Below, piece by piece: positions 43,743-47,734 of a DNA stretch of 47,734 nucleotides. The DNA is from a virus: positions 1 to 47,734 of the IMG/VR virus record IMGVR_UViG_3300010885_014692, one strand, 5' to 3'. The number at the start of each line of letters is the position of its first letter. Position 1 is the first letter of the stretch. Under the pieces are notes generated by a model. That model worked only from the letters and a program-made list of their open reading frames with translations, was not told where the DNA came from and ran no database searches. A program made the position numbers and the translations under genes.

Positions 43743-44717
43743 TTATTTTCCATTTATCAAGTTATTTATCATTTCAAATCCTTCTTCTTTGTATTTCTTT
43801 ACTAAATCTGAGGGGTCTTTAGGTTCGCCTGTTTCATTGTATATATAATCTATTTCATATTCCTCTGACTGTCTTTTGGCAAACTTAATACCCTCTTCAT
43901 CATTATTCAAGTAAAGCAATACCTTTGTAAACCTTTCTTTCAGTTCTGTAATTACTTCATCTTTTATGTATGTATTCTCTGAAGGTGGAGCAATACTTAC
44001 ATATCCTAACTTACTTAATATTATTCTATCTTTTCTAGAGCTTGTTATTATCAGTAAATCACCTTTTGTAGGTAGTTTATTATACCCATCAATACAACTG
44101 CTATTCCAATTCATACGCCACTTATTATACTTAGTAGCTTTTGGTATATATATCTTCTTTTTATCATCAAAATAATAACAGTAAGCCACGTTATTATATT
44201 TAGGAAGATAATTGTAATATATGTACCCATCAATCAAACATTGTTGTATTGGCAGAGTATCTTCTAACTCACCTATTGTAATTAAGTATTGACTCCAAAA
44301 ATCTATATCCTGCTGATTAAACTCACGAGTAGTTACTTCAATAGATACGGGTAATTTAGGAGCAGGAGAAATCCTTGTTCCAGTAATGATAGGTTCCTTT
44401 ATCATTCTTAAAGGTGGTTCTCCTGCTAATCCTAAATTAAAATCAACATTAATTTGGGCTAAGGCTTGATAATAATTCAACCCTAATAATTTCATTACAA
44501 AGTTTACACAATCCATTTGTGGGCCATCTCCAAAATCCTTACATCTCAATCCACTTTGTGTATTTGTAATAACAAAACTAGGGTCTGTATCTCTTCTCCA
44601 AGGACTTCTATACTTTCTATCTAATACAAATCTACCAAAGTAATTCAGGAATATATCATATTCTGTTACTCTGCTAAATACATTCTCTCTTGTTAGTTCT
44701 TCCTTGAATATGAACAT
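43743..44717 (-). CDS. DnaG-like primase (Toprim domain)
   Basis: 324 residues. The N-terminal 90 residues resemble a primase zinc/CHC-type region with reduced Cys content (SPWRRDTDPSF, RCKDFGDGP, DCVNFVMKLLGLNYYQA). The Toprim domain starts near 218: LLIITSSRKDRIILSKLG (the usual Glu motif is replaced by Ser-Ser-Arg-Lys-Asp) and VLLYLNNDEEGIKFAK, the DxD-type element, ending in KDPSDLVKKY. It would lay RNA primers for the DnaB-like helicase encoded upstream. It is transcribed beyond the SSB terminator, so it is probably made in lower amount or from its own promoter. Confidence 0.75.
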   Translation of the reverse strand: MFIFKEELTRENVFSRVTEYDIFLNYFGRFVLDRKYRSPWRRDTDPSFVITNTQSGLRCKDFGDGPQMDCVNFVMKLLGLNYYQALAQINVDFNLGLAGEPPLRMIKEPIITGTRISPAPKLPVSIEVTTREFNQQDIDFWSQYLITIGELEDTLPIQQCLIDGYIYYNYLPKYNNVAYCYYFDDKKKIYIPKATKYNKWRMNWNSSCIDGYNKLPTKGDLLIITSSRKDRIILSKLGYVSIAPPSENTYIKDEVITELKERFTKVLLYLNNDEEGIKFAKRQSEEYEIDYIYNETGEPKDPSDLVKKYKEEGFEMINNLINGK

Positions 44718-44727
44718 TCTTTAAAAT

Positions 44728-44762
44728 AAAAAAGGGGTACAGATTTCTCCATACCCCTTTTG
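44728..44762 (-). terminator. Strong intrinsic terminator after the SSB-like gene
   Basis: A ten-base perfect stem: AAAAGGGGTA (44730-44739) with TACCCCTTTT (44752-44761) and a 12-base loop. In the leftward direction it is followed by TTTTTTATTTT, a good U-tract. It lies between the SSB-like and primase genes, which read in the same direction, so it would let the SSB-like protein be made in excess while limiting read-through. Confidence 0.85.
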
Positions 44763-44772
44763 AAGTGATTAA

Positions 44773-45315
44773 TTAAAATGGTGATACAGTAGAATCTACA
44801 GGAGTAGCTGTTTCTTCTCCTTCTTTCTTAGGTTTGTAGTTATCAAACACTTGTTGTAATTCTACAAGTTGTGCTTGCTCTTTTGGAGTCCAAGAAAGTT
44901 CTTCTCCTGTTTGTGCTGCAAAACCACCATAAGGTAGGTTAGGATATACAGTACCTTTATCTGTGTTTAGTTTACCTGTAACACGAAGGTAAGCAGATGC
45001 ACCTACAAGACCATTAAGAGTAGCTACAAGTTGGTCATAAGACATTTGTGTTTCAAAAGGCTTACGAAGGAATTGGCTTAGTAAGTGTTTAATACGAGGT
45101 AAAGCAGCTTGAGTAATAAAGAATGACTCACGAAGATTACCACTTGCTGAAGTAAATGTAACATTTGCTACATCTTTAGCATTATCACCTTCACCTACTG
45201 ATTTAATCTCTAATTTTTCTACTGTAAACTTATCAATAGTACCTGGACGTACTAAAGTTGAACCTTGTGAAGCTACTGCTTCTGTTGCTGTGCTGAAATC
45301 TAAAACTTTGTTCAT
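44773..45315 (-). CDS. Putative single-stranded DNA-binding protein
   Basis: 180 residues. The body (about 20-130) is strand-rich and could form an OB fold (IDKFTVEKLEIKSVG, VANVTFTSASG, ASAYLRVTGKLN). It is followed by a Glu/Pro-rich linker and a short tail ending VDSTVSPF, like the acidic, Phe-ending tails of phage SSBs but less acidic. Its neighbours are Sak4-like ATPase and primase, and a strong terminator follows, as expected for an abundant replication protein. The assignment rests on context and tail rather than on a firm domain match. Confidence 0.5.
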   Translation of the reverse strand: MNKVLDFSTATEAVASQGSTLVRPGTIDKFTVEKLEIKSVGEGDNAKDVANVTFTSASGNLRESFFITQAALPRIKHLLSQFLRKPFETQMSYDQLVATLNGLVGASAYLRVTGKLNTDKGTVYPNLPYGGFAAQTGEELSWTPKEQAQLVELQQVFDNYKPKKEGEETATPVDSTVSPF

Positions 45316-45340
45316 TGTTATTTGTTTTTAATTGTTATAA
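45316..45340 (-). promoter_or_regulatory. A-rich, SD-free leader of the SSB-like gene
   Basis: On the minus strand the start codon is preceded by AATTAAAAACAAATAACA, with no Shine-Dalgarno match. The same AAATAACA string (or a near copy) precedes the starts at 46301 and 21519. It is likely a translation-initiation leader of Bacteroidota type; a promoter element cannot be excluded. Confidence 0.4.
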
Positions 45341-46032
45341 TAATTATAAATTGTTTCTTTGACTACTCCTAAATCGTTTGAAATGTACTTCTCTGGAAAA
45401 CAGCCTATGGGTGATTTACAAGTACTTTCTCCATCAGATTGAGTCATAAATTGATACTTTACTTTTTGTGTCTTAAAATCCTCTACAATAGGCTTAGTGT
45501 AAAGAATAAAAGTAAATAAGCCATCAAGATAAATAGAGTTATCTAAAAGTTTGCCTGACGTGCGGATCTTCATTTTCATGTCTTCTCCACGCTCTGTATG
45601 AAAAATACAAAACACATATAAATCATCTGAAAGATTACGAAGCTTGTCTATAAGTTTCCACATCTTAGAAGCCATAATACTCCATTTGTCAAAACCTTTC
45701 TCCAAAGCTTTATTCATCATCTCGAAACTCATTATAAATCCCATGTCATCACACACGATGTTTTTTATGTCTTTCCTATTGGCTGCCACATAATCTATAA
45801 GCTTACTTATTTCTTCTGCATTAGAGCCTTGAAAATAATTACCTCCTTCAGATATTTTCTTATCTTTTGGGTACATTTTGTTAGCTCCTCTTGCAGGAAT
45901 TGGTTTGTTAGACACATTAATGTAAAGTGTTTCAGCAGGATTTAAACCTTTAATACCTGCTTCTTCTGAAGGAAATATTGAGGTACTTTTACCTTCACCT
46001 GAAGTACCAACTATTGCGATGAGATTACTCAT
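45328..46032 (-). CDS. Sak4-like RecA-fold ATPase (AAA_24-type)
   Basis: 234 residues. Walker A is GTSGEGKST (9-17) and Walker B is KNIVCDDMGF (D95, D96), followed by FCIFHTERG near 142-150 and a C-terminal PEKYI segment, the usual layout of Sak4-type phage recombination ATPases. Sak4 proteins support single-strand annealing together with an SSB; here an SSB-like gene is directly downstream and a PD-(D/E)XK exonuclease is in the same block. The start shares base 46032 with the preceding stop (TAATG). Confidence 0.75.
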   Translation of the reverse strand: MSNLIAIVGTSGEGKSTSIFPSEEAGIKGLNPAETLYINVSNKPIPARGANKMYPKDKKISEGGNYFQGSNAEEISKLIDYVAANRKDIKNIVCDDMGFIMSFEMMNKALEKGFDKWSIMASKMWKLIDKLRNLSDDLYVFCIFHTERGEDMKMKIRTSGKLLDNSIYLDGLFTFILYTKPIVEDFKTQKVKYQFMTQSDGESTCKSPIGCFPEKYISNDLGVVKETIYNYYNN

Positions 46033-46301
46033 TATTGAATAAAGTTTACAAAGTTAATTAATTTACCTTTAAGAAATTGAATCTCTTCATCTGTCCAAAT
46101 AGATGTTTCTACTAACTGATTTTGACCTTTCTCACCTTTCATCCAATACTTAAGTTTTAGACCTACAGTAGTGTTTAATACATCTACTGCATTAAGTAAT
46201 TGTTCAGGTGTTTTTACGTTAGTAAACTTATCCAAACTTGGATCAAATTTTACTTTTTCCTGTACAGGAGTTTCTTGTGTTTCTACTTGTTGTTCTTCCA
46301 T
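46032..46301 (-). CDS. Small hypothetical protein (89 aa)
   Basis: 89 residues. A Glu/Gln-rich disordered start (MEEQQVETQETPVQEKV) precedes a small helical domain with TPEQLLNAVDVLNTTVG and WTDEEIQFLKGKLINF. No known family. Lying between helicase and Sak4 genes, it could be an accessory replication factor. Its leader is AATAACAATTAAAA, without a Shine-Dalgarno sequence. Confidence 0.5.
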   Translation of the reverse strand: MEEQQVETQETPVQEKVKFDPSLDKFTNVKTPEQLLNAVDVLNTTVGLKLKYWMKGEKGQNQLVETSIWTDEEIQFLKGKLINFVNFIQ

Positions 46302-46321
46302 TTTTAATTGTTATTTATTTG

Positions 46322-46489
46322 TTAAACATTTTCTTCAATTGCTTGCCTTTTCATTTCTAAAGTCTTAATTAACTTTTCTATAATTTCTAAAGAGTTCTCT
46401 TTAGTTTCTTTAGGAAAACTAAGTGTGCCATTAAAAATCTTATCATCTTTTACTTCTTTTACTTCGTAAGTTACTTTTAATCCTTCCAT
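46322..46489 (-). CDS. Small hypothetical protein (55 aa)
   Basis: Read directly: ATG at 46489, TAA at 46322-46324. The product MEGLKVTYEVKEVKDDKIF then LEIIEKLIKTLEMKRQA is two strands followed by a charged amphipathic helix. It starts three bases after the helicase stop and fills the gap to the next gene, so it is probably real and co-translated with the helicase. Not recognised. Confidence 0.6.
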   Translation of the reverse strand: MEGLKVTYEVKEVKDDKIFNGTLSFPKETKENSLEIIEKLIKTLEMKRQAIEENV

Positions 46490-46492
46490 TAT

Positions 46493-47584
46493 TTATTTGT
46501 TATTTAATGATTTTTTCCATTCTTTAAACTTATCATAATTTACTTCTTTTGGAGAAGGCAATTCAAAGAAATTACAACAATCCCCTACAAATCCTAAATC
46601 TAGGTTAGTAGAACCTCTACCATTCCTATTTAAGATTATAGAAAGCTCTCTGTAATTATCTCTCATTACATCTATATTATACCCAGCATACTCAGCTAAA
46701 TTGTACCTTACAGGCGAGAATAGGCCTATAAGCAAATTGCAGTCACGAACGGTGGTCTTACAGTCTGCTAGCCCATCTTGTGAAGGTCTTAGCTTCTCTA
46801 CAATACTATCACCTTTAAAAGTAAACTGTTGCTGTTCTTGTGAACCTACTTGTTGCTGTATATTAACTACTGTATAACCAAAATTATCTCTCATCTTTAA
46901 CCCATAATTACTACTATAATCTTGCATAGCATCTCTTAATGTACCTCCATTTTCTGTACCTAACAAACTTAAGTGGTCAGTAATTACTATTACATATTCA
47001 TCGGGATCATTGGGCTTATAAGTATCATAAATAGTAGTTGTAGGATCAACCTTTGAACCTTTGAAATAAAATGTACCATTTGCTTTTGCATATTCTCTTA
47101 CATGTTTATAAATCCCTGTAGGATTTTTGATGTGTCCAATAACTTCAACTGTACTTTCAAATAATTCAAAATATTCTTTCTCTGCTTCTATCTTTTTAAT
47201 TACATCTTCATTTATAGTGTAATCTTTAAAATAAGAATAGAGATTCTCTGGACTTACTGTAATATTATATACTTCATTTAATCTTTTAGAAATAACTTGT
47301 AAACATAATTCCTCTTTACTAATCTCCAAAGAAAAGTAGAATATCTTAAGTTTAATATGTGGATTCTGTAATTTATACTTAAGTGGTTGATACATAAATA
47401 AAAAGTTGGCTATCATTGATTTACCTACCTTTGATGAAGCAGTAACTATAACCATTCTTTTCTTCTGTATTCCTGGAATTACGCTATTCAGTTTAGGCAA
47501 ATCTAACCAAGGTATACCTAGTAGTCTACCTGATTCTTTAATCTCCTTATTCTTCTTTATTGTATCTACTACTTCTTTAAACAT
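46493..47584 (-). CDS. DnaB-like replicative helicase (RecA-fold domain only)
   Basis: 363 residues, shorter than cellular DnaB because the N-terminal primase-interaction domain is missing or minimal. Visible: LGIPWLDLPKLNSVIPGI (linker), Walker A ASSKVGKS (49-56), FSLEIS with catalytic-type E87, Walker B VIVITDHLSLL (D203), NIQQQVG near 241-247 and LNRNGRGST near 324, all in the order of SF4 helicases. It would unwind the replication fork with the primase. The start shares a base with the upstream stop (TAATG), so it is coupled to the partial gene at the window edge. Confidence 0.85.
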   Translation of the reverse strand: MFKEVVDTIKKNKEIKESGRLLGIPWLDLPKLNSVIPGIQKKRMVIVTASSKVGKSMIANFLFMYQPLKYKLQNPHIKLKIFYFSLEISKEELCLQVISKRLNEVYNITVSPENLYSYFKDYTINEDVIKKIEAEKEYFELFESTVEVIGHIKNPTGIYKHVREYAKANGTFYFKGSKVDPTTTIYDTYKPNDPDEYVIVITDHLSLLGTENGGTLRDAMQDYSSNYGLKMRDNFGYTVVNIQQQVGSQEQQQFTFKGDSIVEKLRPSQDGLADCKTTVRDCNLLIGLFSPVRYNLAEYAGYNIDVMRDNYRELSIILNRNGRGSTNLDLGFVGDCCNFFELPSPKEVNYDKFKEWKKSLNNK

Positions 47585-47734
47585 TATAGTCTGTCTTCTT
47601 CTACTTTATTAACAATAATATCATCTAAATACTTCTCATAAGTCCTCTGATTAAGCCAAGTCTTTACATCTTGCATATAGGTTAAACTGTTACCAGCTCT
47701 TCTATAATCCAACTCTCTGTCTAAAGCAGCTATT
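47584..47734 (-). CDS. C-terminal end of a possible replication-initiation protein (partial)
   Basis: A frame enters from the right edge and ends at TAA 47584-47586, giving about 49 residues. It contains YMQDVKTWLNQRTYEKYLDD, similar to the 'WLNQ' C-terminal module of phage replisome organisers and helicase loaders, which would suit its position directly before the helicase gene. The start and main domain are outside the window. Confidence 0.45.
   Translation of the reverse strand, partial: IAALDRELDYRRAGNSLTYMQDVKTWLNQRTYEKYLDDIIVNKVEEDRL

Noticed and set aside
1-47734. Absence of CCGG sites
   Set aside because: I also saw no CCGG, but CpG is scarce overall here and the expectation from CCG and CGG counts is only a few, so it is not clearly selected avoidance.
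1-47734. tRNA genes, CRISPR arrays, insertion sequences or attachment sites
   Set aside because: The window is almost fully coding; no cloverleaf, regularly spaced repeat, transposase or integrase was seen.

Overview
The window looks like about half of a crAss-like phage genome (order Crassvirales), a tailed dsDNA phage of a Bacteroidota host. Three things point there. (1) A 2113-residue ORF at 21519-27860 carries DFDVD (residues 1304-1308), the DxDxD metal-binding signature of the crAss-like virion RNA polymerase. (2) The layout is typical: a rightward block of head-tail connector, tail and giant virion 'cargo' genes converges on a leftward block of replication and recombination genes. (3) Composition is AT-rich (about one-third GC by eye), start codons lack a clear Shine-Dalgarno sequence and several are preceded by A-rich leaders, as in Bacteroidota. 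No stop-codon reassignment is needed. I see no tRNA, CRISPR array or insertion sequence. The termini, terminase, portal, capsid and DNA polymerase lie outside the window or are absent.

Rightward block (1-32339): the 3' end of a small gene; a membrane-anchored DUF6808/spanin-like protein; a calcineurin-like metallophosphoesterase; three connector/ring-type genes; a 1526-residue tail tube/'muzzle' type protein; two proteins full of short Gly-Gly motifs, separated by an HNH endonuclease gene; then very large genes of 711, 2040, 2113 (virion RNA polymerase), 204 and 1287 residues. By analogy with studied crAss-like phages, the large products would be packed in the virion and ejected so that the polymerase can start early transcription. 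Many genes are joined by TAATG stop-start overlaps, implying translational coupling.

A hairpin at 32342-32374 separates the two convergent blocks and is suited to stopping transcription from both sides. The leftward block (47734 to 32354) reads, in order of transcription: end of a possible replication protein, DnaB-like helicase, two small genes, Sak4-like ATPase, an SSB-like protein followed by a strong terminator, DnaG-like primase, small genes including a GIY-YIG (SegE-like) protein, rIIA- and rIIB-like proteins, a PD-(D/E)XK nuclease, a tandem paralogous pair, a DUF932-like protein, uracil-DNA glycosylase, and a tail of about fifteen tiny overlapping genes that includes a lipoprotein and a DUF3307 membrane protein. 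Seven genes under 60 codons, in gaps that otherwise look non-coding, were read directly from the sequence.

Main points of interest: an ADP-ribosyltransferase-like domain at the N-terminus of the virion RNA polymerase ORF, with a weaker possible second copy at the end of the preceding ORF; a PD-(D/E)XK nuclease domain at the head of the last cargo protein; an apparently complete absence of GGWCC (AvaII-type) sites, mirrored in Gly-Pro codon choice; recurring xxGG motifs in two cargo proteins; and the compact small-gene cluster likely to act on the host.
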